Source: Przewalskia tangutica (lineage: Eukaryota; Streptophyta; Magnoliopsida; Solanales; Solanaceae). Taken from it: DNA of 64,000 bases. The notes beneath the pieces were generated by a model, which did not search any database, was not told the DNA's origin, and saw only the letters and a list, made by a program, of their open reading frames with translations. Positions 40,638-52,561 of the stretch are shown here, one piece after another. How positions within the stretch are numbered: the stretch's first letter is position 1; every line of letters starts with the position of its first letter. The position numbers were made by a program, and so were the translations under genes. The stretch spans positions 15,621,501 through 15,685,500 of the forward strand of contig CM056733.1 in assembly GCA_029844215.1 (NCBI GenBank), read 5' to 3'.

Positions 40638-43600
40638 AGCCCATAACCCCTATACTTCCCTTCCCCATCGACCAACAGCCCTCAAAGAAAATAAAGAAAA
40701 AACCTAGAAACCCCTACCCTCTGCCTCCAGCAACCGCCGCACCCTCCCATCACCCCCAAATCCGCTGCCATGCCCACTCCCTGCACCCCCAACTACTCCT
40801 TTCACTTCACCTACGCAGCCCATACCCTGCATCTCCCTAAAATCCGCGATTTGAACCAACAAATCGTCCAAAATCTAACAGTTTTATTTCGAATTCAAAC
40901 CCAATATTTCACCTATAAAAGACCCCATTTGTTCTTCATTGGAGGGAACCGAAAATTTGAATTGATCTTGCATATCATCTATTCGTTCTTCGTTTTAGAA
41001 TTCTTGCGTTTAAGCTTTGTTTTCTTCATTCGCACCCACATACATATTCTTCGAGTAGAATCGACGGGTCGAAACGCGCCTCGGTTCGCTGCCCGAAGAA
41101 GGTAACCTACTTTCTTTCTAATAATCTTGCTATTTAAATTCACAAGTATGCAATCTGTATGATATGTTTGTGTGCTTATTAAACGTATCTTAGTTCAAAT
41201 TAATTATTGTTTGAGCTCGTTAAATTGGTTATTAATCATGGTCAGTTAGTTTAAGTTTTGTTTATGTGTTAGGTTCATTGTTAAACCTATATAATTGAAA
41301 CTTGTCTGTTGTTTATGGTTATTAATTTAGAACCAGTTGGCTGAATAAACTAATAAAAGTGTCGTTGTAATAGTCCAAGAAATATGTTTAGCCCTTTGAA
41401 GAAGTTGTGTTTAGTCAATGAGTACTCCTTTGTGTTTGCAGTGTCATTCAACATTGTTTTGAAGCCCAAGCTGTTAAAGTGTTGTGGTGTAACGATTAGT
41501 CCATGTTTAAACTAAAATGACCTGTTGATATTTGTTGAGTAGTCTATTGATATGTTTAATCTAGGTAACCCGATTTAGTAAGAAAATGCTGGATAAAGTC
41601 ACTTAATAATCTTTCAATTGATGTGTGTCTTTGTTTTGATATAGAATACTTTCATACTCATCCTAAGGCCCCCTCCCCCCAAATGACTTAAAGGTGGAAG
41701 ATTTGTTTTAACTTTAACAAGTTCTGTGTATTTAATATTTAGATGAATATGATATTTGGTTTGGATATCTAAATGCTCTCTGTCTTGAAAATGAACATAG
41801 ATATTGGTTGTTTTACTCGTTGTAATGAAGATATAGGCCGAACATGATATGAAATGACTTTAGAACGACTTAGAAGAAGCCTATGAATTCTAGGTCAGTT
41901 AAGCAGGCTGTTACACCTAAATTTTGAAACTGTGGTGCATTTAAAAGACCATTTTTTGGGACTGGTTTTGGCCCCTTTTTGGCTACTGATTTCAACCATT
42001 TTCTGGACTGATTTTGGGCCATTTTTGCTACTGATTTTTTGGCCCTTTTCTGTCGGACTGGTTTTTGCCATTTTGCTGCTGATTTTGGATTATTTTGCTA
42101 CTGATTTTTGGCCCTTTTCTGTCGGACTGATTTCACTGTTCGTCGGACTGATTTTGGGCCATTTTGCTACTGATTTTGGCCTCTTTTAGCTGCTGGTTTT
42201 GGGCCGATTGCATGATTTTGGCCTCGTTTATTGCTTTTTGGCCGCTTTAGGTCGTTGTTCGCCTGCTTGTTGCTGGTTTTTCCGCTATTCCCTGATCGGT
42301 TTTCCGCTATTTTTTCGATCGATTTTCCGTTACTTTGTCACTAAGTTTTGACTATTTATCTATTATTTGGCGAAGTTTATAACATATACTAATCCTTTTC
42401 TTTTACATGACTTGCATCGGGAGCGACGAAGAGTCTCATACGAGACTCATCATGACTTTGTCAAGCAAAGGATTTACATCCACACTTCTCGCATTCTTCG
42501 GTCTCGGAACCTTAAAATAAATAGGGCGGAATAATATCTTCACCTGCCCTAGTCATTTTATCTCCTTTCTTTAACTCTCACTTTACTTTTATTTGTATTT
42601 TTGTTACCTAACCTTATACAATTATTGAAAATGCTTAGAATAGTTAGACCTAGAACTATTAAGGGCGGGTAGTTAAATAATAAAAGGTGTCGCTAGTTTA
42701 ATCTATCTTTAGGCCGTTATGCGTTTTCAAAACTTTCTAAAATAACTTAGCCTTTCATTGATATTATAGAAATAAATGAGTTCCAAATTCTTATTAAAAA
42801 TAACAAATCTTTTTTATAACAAAGATCTATTTTCTTATTACCAGGTGCAATAGAGGAAAATCTTTCTACCCATTTGTATACCCTTTATAAAGATTAAAAT
42901 TTACATATAATACGTACTTTTAGTAAACCATCTTTTATTATCTTGCATTTTTTATGATAAACCTCATGCAATTGCTTTGTTCAAATAGAATATTTTTCTT
43001 GCATTTTTATAAATAAACTTCATGCAATTCCATGGAAACTATATATACATACATATCTTTTAAATAATTATTTGCAAACATCTTTTTAACTCATGTTCTC
43101 CTAAATATGCATTTTAAATAATTAACCCTAGGTTTGAACGGACAACCGCAAGTTAGCGGATCCTTTAGGGTGCCTAACCCCTTCCCTTTAGGATAATAAA
43201 GAACCCTTACCCGGAATCTCACATAAGTTTTGCAGATCATAAAAAAGGAGTTAGTGTTGACTTTAACCTAGTTGACATTTAGGTGTCCTAGTTCACCCAA
43301 ACTAATTAGGTGGCGACTCCGCGAACCCTTTAGCATTTAGCACTTAGCACCTTTTACTTTTAAACTTTAGCATTTAGCACCTTAACATTTTAGCACTCTT
43401 TAGCATTTTGGCACTTTATTTTTATTTTTTATTTTTATTTTTTATTTTCTAACCTTTTTATTTAAGCAGGGTTCGCTAAAAAAAATGTCGCGGTCAAAAA
43501 TGGGCGTGACAGTAGGCGTGTAATCCCCTTTGGTTTCTGTTTGGTTGTGCCCTTAATTGTGGCTTGGTTGTTGTTGAAATTGGCCTTCTTGAAAGGTGGA

Positions 43601-44928
43601 AAAGTACGTATAAATATGGGAAGTGCTGCCCAAATCTTTATAGGATAAGAGAGCCCTTACTTGGTATATTACCTACATTAGTAAGCACGTGTTGACATAC
43701 GTGTTATTGTTGTTATAGGTTGAAGTACTTTTGAGACGTATCCTAGATTGTAGAGTTGGTTAGCTCGTCAATAAGGTACGAGATGTTGGTACCTTGGTTT
43801 ATCTAAAATGGAAGATTTTATATGTGTTTGGTACATGATGTTTTGGTACCTTGACATAGCTAAATGGAAGATTTTATATGTGTTTGGTACATGATGTTTT
43901 GGTACCTTGGCATAGCTAAATGGAAGATTTTATATGTGTTTGGTACACGATGTTTTGGTACCTTGGCATAGCTAAATGAAAGATTTTATATGTGTTTGAT
44001 ACATGATGTTCTGGTACCTTGGCATAACTGAAATGAAAGTTTGTATATGTGATTGGTACATGAAATGTTGGTACCTTGGTTTTTCTAAAAGGGAAGTTTG
44101 TTTTAATGGTCGGTACATGAGATGTTGGTACCCTGGTTTTATTCCTTTGAGAGTCAAAAGATGAGTTAAATTACACAAGGTTGCTATAATGCGGGTATAG
44201 ATACCCATAACAATATATGATTATATGAAAAGGCATTCATGGTTTTAAAATGACTCTCATACGTGTGAAATGTACAATTGGCTCTATTTTATATGGCACA
44301 GTCGGATCTGGTATTTGATTTTCATACTTTTCCCTGTCATCTTTTGGCCAGTTACGATCTTATTTACTGTACTTTATGTTACATACTTAGTACATTGTTG
44401 TACTGACCCCCTCTCCGGGGGGGCTGCGTTCATGCCTGTAGGTATAGGTACTCGGTTGGGTGATCCGCGAGCTTAGGATCTCTATTCATCTTCTATTGAG
44501 ACAACTCCACTATTTCGGAGTCTTTTCATTTTGGTACGGAGTTTGTAATACAGTCTTATGTATATTCAGAGGTACGGTGGGGCCTTGTCCCTCCATAGTT
44601 ACTGTCAAAATCTTAGAGGTCTGTATTCATATGTGGGTTGGACTCGTGTACAGTGTAGTGTCTTTTTGGTTTTTATATATATAATGACGGTCTTGCCAGC
44701 TTTGCCTTTGCTTGTTACAAAAAAAAAGAGTTTTATTTAGCTTCTGCGGATTACTTGTGATGTATGGGTAGAAGGGTGCCCAGGTAGGGCACCAGTCGCG
44801 GGCCCGGGGTTCGGGTCGTTATAACTTTTGAGCCCTAAGATAGGAAATAAGTTGACTCGAGGGTGACCCAATCCTACCTCTTATTAAAACTTCTGGTTCC
44901 CAGAAAAAGATAATTTTACAACCTTTTA
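40611..44928 (+). repeat. Right copy of the 4.3-kb direct duplication
   Basis: Element A LTR piece (40611-43511), LTR fragment F (43512-44823) and the reverse-strand end of Q (44824-44928). After 44928 it continues without a break into Q coding sequence, so this copy keeps the original right-hand junction. The 56-bp array of F recurs at 43782-44140. Confidence 0.9.
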
Positions 44929-45243
44929 CCGGCAATCCAACGTGGCATAACATGCTGACAGCCAATCCATACCTAAAAGAATATCAAAGTCTACCATATC
45001 AAGTAATACTAAGTCTGCTATTGTTCCTCTACCATTTACTTCTAATGAGAAATTTTTAATTACCCGAGAGGCCCAAATTGAGGCCCCCACTTGTGTCATG
45101 GCCTCAAAGGTTTCACTTAAACAGGAAGGTTCTACATGTAGATTCTTAGAAAAATCCATTGACACATACGAAAATGTAGAGCCGGGATCATATAATAAAA
45201 GTGTAGGAATACTTGAGACCAACAAAATACATGTGTGCACCAC
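44824..45243 (-). pseudogene. Q aspartic protease region, truncated by F
   Basis: The reverse strand reads LLYDPGSTFSYVS, the catalytic motif with DPGST in place of the common DSGAT, then VDFDILLGMDWL and ATLDCR. Beyond 44928, past one stop, KVVKLSFSG and LISYLRAQKL continue the usual sequence leading to RT. The protease cleaves Gag-Pol. It ends where the F LTR begins at about 44823; the 105-base tail is duplicated at 24294-24398. Confidence 0.85.
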
Positions 45244-45289
45244 ATTAGATACATCTGCCTCATTCCTCTAGGACAAAGCATAAAGTCGG

Positions 45290-46539
45290 TTAGGATTGTT
45301 GGACTGTTGACCTACCTGACTCTGTCGGGATTGTTTTCCCCGATTTCCTTTGTGGGCAGTTGTGGTTGTTCTGACCTCCCATGAGAAATCTGAGTTTGGG
45401 TTCTCTTCTTGCAATCTTTGCTATAGTGGTCTGGTTCTCCACAGTTATACCAACCTTTCTATGAGAACCTTTATTCTCCAAAATATTTCCTGTGACAAAC
45501 CTTACAGACCAGTTTGTCACTCCCTCCATTGGGGTTGGTGGCCTTGGCATTGCTACCTTGATGATTAAACTATTTATGCCCTTGAAGCTTGTAATGAAAC
45601 TGGCCTACTAACTGGCTCGGTTTTGAAGAACCCCTACTTCCGTCTTGCCTCTGGTTTTGATTCTGATTCTGATTAAAGGATCCCGTCGATCGGAACCTCT
45701 TCTGCGAATACTCTTTTTTTTCTTTAGCAAAACTTTCTACCCTCATTGCCATGTCGACAACCTGAATGTATGTCCGATCATATGTTAATTCCACTACTTC
45801 TCTGCCAAGTTCAGGTTTAAACCCTCAACAAATCTTTTGATATTCTCTATTCCCATAGGAATAATGTGTGTGTTGTATGCTGACAATCACATGAATTGGG
45901 TATCGTATTCTTGCACACTACGGTCTCTTTATTTCAAATGTTTAAACTCCAGCCTGAGCGCATCTTTCGTGTGTTAGGCATGTACTTTTAAATGAATGCG
46001 GCTTTGAACTCCCCCTACGTTATCGGTGGTGACATTGAGGAATGATTTCTTCTAAAATTTCTCCACCACACCCCTGCATCGTCTACTAAATGTGCGCCTA
46101 CCAAATTGACGTCATGCGTCTCTACACATCCCAGGGTAAATAGTAGGTCTTCTACTTTGTCGAGAAACACTATCGTTTATTCTTTCCTTCATCTTCCAGA
46201 CATTCTTCACTTGACGTAGAAATTTGAGCAAGAAGCCTTCTTTACTATCTCCACATAGCATCTTTGTTCTTCTAAACGATGAGTAGAAATCTCCGGGATA
46301 GAGTTGACTATTTTCTGTAGTATGACTCCAATCGGATAGTTGAAAAAGCTCGGGTGAAATAAATGCATCTTCCGTCTAGCCCTAAGCAAATCCGTACAAC
46401 CTGCGATTATGCTATCCATATATATGCCAAAATCGTCTCCAGGGTCCATCCTACGGTCCATGAACTCTTTCTGAGCTTGCATTATCTTTTTCGTTTGTAT
46501 GAGCACTTCCCTCTTAGTTGGAACTTGTATTGTAACCAT
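45290..46539 (-). pseudogene. gag: Q gag
   Basis: Reverse-strand pieces: 46539-46207 (start MVTIQVPTKREVLIQ, then MDPGDDFGIYMD), a middle capsid region in changing frames, 45794-45570 (QVVDMAMRVESFAKEKK, then a Gln/Asn-rich stretch of QNQNQ repeats), and 45550-45290 with the nucleocapsid. The zinc knuckle at 45453-45411 reads WYNCGEPDHYSKDC, so the first Cys of CX2CX4HX4C is Trp. Frame changes separate the pieces. Gag forms the particle and binds RNA. Confidence 0.75.
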
Positions 46540-46789
46540 AGCTATAAAATTAATTGTTAGTTAGTTTATCGTTGCACAATCCCCTTCCATAATCTTTTGA
46601 AGGAGGTAGTACGAGAATCAAGTCTTTGAAAAGACTCAAGATAGGCATGCGGAGAGTATGAAGAAAGTGAAACTGTTTAGGATTTTATACCATTCACTTA
46701 TTACTAAGGTGTCGCACACACCATTGCAATAAGTAACCGTTCAAACACCCAACTCAAATAAAATTCCTAGAATCTCCTAACCTGGTTTA

Positions 46790-46801
46790 GCTCTGATACC
46801 A
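46790..46801 (-). promoter_or_regulatory. Primer binding site of Q, initiator tRNA-Met type
   Basis: The reverse strand reads TGGTATCAGAGC, a perfect match to the plant consensus, four bases after the LTR end GGGGCATGACA. This intact CAGAG contrasts with the CGAG in N1 and P. Confidence 0.9.
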
Positions 46802-46804
46802 ACT

Positions 46805-47210
46805 TGTCATGCCCCGACATTTCTCAAGTCTTCCCTTAGGGCGAGATGCACTTGGACAACTTTTCCCCAGGCGAACCATTTTAATACACCCCTTTCCAAA
46901 TTAAACCTATATTTAAGTGCGGAAGTATTAATAACAATAAAAGTAAAAATGTTAAGTACTTAATTAATAAGAGTGCGAGCCCATGATCTTGAAACCATAT
47001 CTTCTACCTAGACAAAATGGAAATTCCACTATGGAAATAGAAATTTTGAAGTTTGAAAGAAAACTATCTCATATGGGGCATCCCCCCGAGATAATGAGAC
47101 TAACTTCTTCCACCTACTTATTTAAGAACGAAAGTCACCAAATCTGAAGCAATGAATTGGTGAAACAAATGGGACTGCAGTACGATCGCTAGCCCTGTTG
47201 CAGAACCTTC
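46805..47210 (-). repeat. Q 5' LTR, inner part
   Basis: From the LTR end at 46805 to the P insertion site. The last five bases, CCTTC (47206-47210), are the target duplication of P. The LTR continues at 56671. Confidence 0.8.
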
Positions 47211-50200
47211 TGTCACGCCCCGAACCCCGGGCCCGTGACTGGTGCCCTACCTGGGCACCCTTCTACCTTAACAATACAAGTAAACTGCGGAAATTAAATA
47301 ACACCTCATTTTTTTTCTTTTAAAACAACCGTACGTGCAAGGGCAAAGCCGACAAGGCTGCCATATATACATAACCAAAAGACACTACACCGTACATGAG
47401 TCCAATCCCACATATGAATACAGACCTCTAGGAGTTAAACTGAAATGTGACGGGACAAGGCCCCGCCGTACCCAAAACTGTACAAAGCCTGTACTGAAGG
47501 ACATATACCAAAAAGATAAACTCCTGGATAGAGGGAGCTATCCAAAAACCCTGAGCAGGATCCTACACCTGCCGATCACCAAACAGCGTACCTAAACCTG
47601 CGGCATGAACGCAGCCCCCCGAAGGAGGTCAGTACGAAGAATGTACCAAGTATGTGAACAATAAGAATCAGAATGAAATCATAATCTAAACAAAAGACAT
47701 GTATGATAGCCAACCTACAGTACAAAACACATAAGCAGTCATATCAAGTCAGGGACGCAAGCCCTCAAGGTCACTACTCAGATATAACTATGGGTCTCAC
47801 GCCCATAATATCAATCATGCCCGTGGAATCCTTCCTCACTGCCGGCAGTCCATGATATAACATAACATCAAGTCCCACCGGTGGTATAGCATCTTGGGGG
47901 TTTACCCCTCACTTATACTCTTACCCTGGAGAAGGTGGTAAAGCAGGTGGTATAGCATCTTGGGGGTTTACCCCTCACTTATACTCTTACCCTGGAGGAG
48001 GTGGTATAACGTCTTGGGGCTTGCCCCTCATTTATACTCTTACCCTATCTCAACCGGCCGTCAAACAACACATAAAGCATGGTACTGCCTGGGAGTTTAC
48101 CCCTCACTAATACTCTTACCCTGGAGGAGGTGGTATAACGTCTTGGGGCTTGCCCCTCATTTATACTCTTACCCTATCTCGACCGACCATCAAACAAGAC
48201 ATAAGCACTACCATGTCTCCTATAAAAATCCGGGAATTTAACCCAAGTACTACAAGTAAAGGAAGCATACCCGTGGAATCCCACATCACTGTCGGTACGT
48301 CCCAGTAACTTACAACAAGACAGCCGACCCTTCAACCGAGAGTCGCGACAACTTAATAAAACATAATACTTGCACTCAAAGGCTATTTCAGACATATAGG
48401 CAAGTTCTCAATTAACCAAGCCAAAGTACTTATCAAGGCACATAGGATAATTCTCATTTTATCAAGCCAAAGTACTAATCAAGGCATACATAGAATAATT
48501 CTCTTTTAACAAGTCAAAGTACTTATCAAGGCACACTTAGACAAATTCTCAATTTATCAAGCCAAAGTACTAATCAAGGCATACATAGAATAATTCTCTT
48601 TTAACAAGTCAAAGTACTTATCAAGGCACACTTTAGACAAATTCTCAATTTATCAAGCCAAAGTACTAATCAAGGCATACATAGAATAATTCTCTTTTAA
48701 CAAGTCAAAGTACTTATCAAGGCACACTTTAGACAAATTCTCAATTTATCAAGCCAAAGTACTAATCAAGGCATACATAGAATAATTCTCTTTTAACAAG
48801 TCAAAGTACTTATCAAGGCACACTTAGACAAATTCTCAATTTATCAAGCCAAAGTACTAATCAAGGCATACATAGAATAATTCTCTTTTAACAAGTCAAA
48901 GTACTTATCAAGGCACACTTTAGACAAATTCTCAATTTATCAAGCCAAAGTACTAATCAAGGCATGCATAGAATAATTCTCTTTTAACAAGTCAAAGTAC
49001 TTATCAAGGCACACTTAGACAAATTCTCAATTTATCAAGCCAAAGTACTACATACGTACATTCTTTTATAAAAGACTCCTTTCTATGTAAAGCTCCAAGA
49101 TACTAACACGTAGTATCAAGGCGTGTCTATTTTTCAAAGTAAGTTACTACACTTTTAGAAAACTCATTTCAAGCTTGAAATCAAGTAACTCCAAATTTTC
49201 ACAATCTAGGCAACTTATGCCGATTAATCAAAATAGACAACTTTCTAACCTTCCATAAAGCCGTTATAACCAACTTCCCATAAAGCCGTTATAACCCTTT
49301 ATGGTTTTAGACATATCCATTCCTTCAATAACCAAGAGACTTATACTATTAAAACCAAGTATCACATACTTACAAATCAAGTTCTTAACTTTCAAAAATA
49401 CTTCAAGTCTCTAATAGTTAGAAAACAAGTTTTCTTCTACCTTTTTAAACCTCAAGTAACTTCACCCTTAGCACAAGTTATTTCTCTTAAATCATGTCAT
49501 TTCTCCTCGTTTAAATCAAATAAGTAAATCACTCCTTTGACTCCCCTAAAGTCATTATAATGACCTTTAGGTTTTAGAACTAAGGCACTAGCCAAAAGAT
49601 TTGGAAACCACTTCCTTTTCAAGTCTCTATGCACTTTAAGAAAAATACCTTCACTTTTAAGAATCCAAACTTCCTAAGGAAAGGGATTATACTACTTACA
49701 ATTTAAACATCAAAGTACACTCAGGAAGTACATAGAACAAATTCTATTTTAGGCAATCCAAATACAAGCAAGGAATGGATCATTCGAGGAGTAGAACTTA
49801 CTTTCTTTATTCTAAGGAATCATGCTAGAAGAGAGATAGTTCACATACCTTTCGCTAATATCCACAAGCTGCCGAATACGCCGTACGTAGAAGTGTCAAC
49901 CTATAATGGTCACAACAAGACTATCAACTTCTAGTCTCAACGTAGAATAATACTAAGTATGCGGTCTCTAATTCTACGGAAAATCGGGCAGCACTTCCTT
50001 TGTTTCTACTCACTTTGCCACCTTTTCAAGGTCGAATACAATAACCAACACGCCACATTTAAGGCTCCAAACAACAACCAAACAAAGGGGATTACACGCC
50101 TTACAATACGTGTAAAATTCCGCCCACAATTCATAATGAAATAGTCTAAGGCACACTAGCCAATTCTCGCCAACTTACATAGCAACACTAAGTCTTTTCC

Positions 50201-51314
50201 AATCCTTTTCCAATTCCAAGTTCTAAGGTCTAACATGTTATATAGTCTAAACAACTTCAACAACTACACTTTCCTTCTTTATACAACATGCGACGCAAAC
50301 TAATAATCGACTAGAATTGAAATCTTAAAGTTAAACATGCTAGATTTCTGATTAGGGTTCCAATAGCCAATAAACATATCAAACTTCATACTATATAACA
50401 CATGCTAAAATCCATAGCTACAACAATAAGTAAGCCTTAACTATTAAAACGACAAAATTTATACCTTCAAAGCCCTTAAAATTTCCAAGATTCAAGTCGC
50501 CTTAGCAATTCTTAGCTCCTTTACTTAAGTTCCAATCCGCTCCAAGCACTCCTAGAGGCCTATGAAGAACCCATCTTCAAGTTCCAACTTCAAAGTTGAA
50601 GAACTCCCTTAGTTTCCGCCTTGAGACTCACGTGAAAACTCCGTTTTTCCGAAATCTTTCTATTGAGATAACCTTACAATACCCTTGGGAACATTGGGTT
50701 AAAGTCTTGTGAACAAAGGATCAAAACTACAAATTTTTTTATGTGGGAACATGGCAAACCCGAGAGCAACTATAGTGGACAACAAGGTTTCTAATTTTTC
50801 TAAGTGTAGAAATGCCAAGTCTTGCTACTAGTAGTATCCTTATAACACAATGGAGGCTTGGATAACAACACTTGTTAAAATCGAGGGAAGAGATCAAGCC
50901 AAACGGCTCTTGACTTGGTCAACAATGTCAAGCTATTAATTAGCAAGACTTTCTCATCTACACAATGGTCAAATGACCATTTTACCCTCACCATTTCGTC
51001 CAAGACCACATGTGGGGTGCCACGTGTCGCCTCTCATTCGTCCATAAAATTCCGAACCCTCGTGGGCCCCACAAACGTAAAATTCCTCGGGTGGGCCCCA
51101 CGTGACCAAATCCGTAAAAATAAATTTCCATAAAAATACTAAGTCCCATACTCTTCAAATAATGCATTTTGAGAATCCAATTCTCAATAACGAACATTTT
51201 TCCTTTCCGACGTCCGGAAGATTTTCCGGAAAAACAATTCTTCCTTTCGTACCAATTTCCAAGTCTTGTTTCCTTCGCATATTCTCTTTACAGTTCGGAC
51301 TTACGGGTGTAACA
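47211..51314 (-). repeat. 3' LTR of P
   Basis: Reverse strand from TGTTACACCC (51314) to GGGGCGTGACA (47211). It contains two arrays: a ~50-75-bp unit with GGTATAGCATCTTGGGG (47880-48190) and a 96-bp unit (48400-49050). No supported coding frame in the rest. Confidence 0.9.
48400..49050 (-). repeat. 96-bp tandem array in the P LTR
   Basis: Six to seven copies of a unit made of two related ~48-bp halves, one with CCAAAGTACTAATCAAGGCA and the other with TCAAAGTACTTATCAAGGCA. Also at 53745-54390 in the other LTR. Confidence 0.9.
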
Positions 51315-52561
51315 TTCTTCCCCTTAGAAACATTCGCCCCCGAATGTTCTTAGTCTGTCACGCTATACAAACTCCGACAATCTCTATACTATGCCTATCA
51401 ATCAAATGCACAAGACCAACGATGTCACACACGCATCACCACATAACATACGTAAACATAATAATGGACCTTCCGTCCGTGGTCCCTTCTCACAAAACTC
51501 GGCGTTACCTTTTCCCAAACACGGATCCTTAGAGGTTCCTTTCTTTCCTTACTTGTCATACTTTCTCACTTTCAAACTCATCTAGTACACTTACAAAATC
51601 TCAAATATTGTTTCTGTTCCCCAAACCTTTGAGTTACTAACCAAATTGGACATTATGCTACTTGAATTTACGCTAAGGCCCTTCTCGGTCCTTACGACCT
51701 GAACTGGTGGAACGCGTCCACAAACTCGTACAACGATTAACTAAACTTGGGCCTGGCATCCTCAGGACCCTATCACATAACGGGACCATTTCTAAGTGAC
51801 ATGACCCCATTCCAAACTATCGGCTGTCCCGAAATGAGTGCTTAACCCGACTCTTCGTCAAGGTTAAGTTCTCATTATTTGTCTGAATTTAATCTCTCTA
51901 TTATCTCAATGTACTTCTTTCCCTATCCCCTATTCACTAGAGGTTCATCACATAAGCCAAAGTATTTCTATCGCACAATCTTCCCTATCGGTCTTACACT
52001 TATACTGGTAATTACAAGTTGTGAACTCTATACAACTATAGTCTCAACACCTATCATTCTTGTCAACATTCTTACTTCTCACTTTACTAATCAAAGTATC
52101 CCTACCTGGGTACTATCACTTACAAATCAAGTAGCACGGCTATCTTGGTCAATAACATAATCGCTTCCTCATGACCCTATAGTCTTCTCCTAACCGAGAA
52201 ATCGGAGGCTCTGGCTTTGGGCCTCAAACTCAGCGCAAGAACTCGCCAACTGTGGAACAACATCCAGATAACACAGGCATAAGCCCTATCAACTCCTCGG
52301 TCCGACTAGTAGCTCTCGCTACTCCTTTGCTCTTCTCGGGCCGTTGCCTCCTCGAGGCATAATCAGAACACAACAATACGTCGTGAGAGGAATTATCGTA
52401 CTAACACATTTCTATGGCACGATCTTAGAGTGAGAAGAATAGAAACCAACTCCTAAATGTCCTGTAGCTCTCGTTTATGGGTGTGGCGCGCAACACACCG
52501 ATAATCAAGACTCTACTAGACACGGCCTCAGACATTCCGAGGACCGATCGCTCGATACCAC
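51315..52561 (-). other. Interior of P
   Basis: On the reverse strand it starts with a primer site (52560-52549, TGGTATCGAGCG), then sequence like the N1 leader (CTAGTAGAGTCTTGATTATC), then an ATG at 52360 opening MPRGGNGPRR, a gag-like start that soon meets a stop. It ends with a purine tract TTCTAAGGGGAAG (51329-51317) before the 3' LTR. From 51340 to 52300 nothing coding is recognised. Confidence 0.75.
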
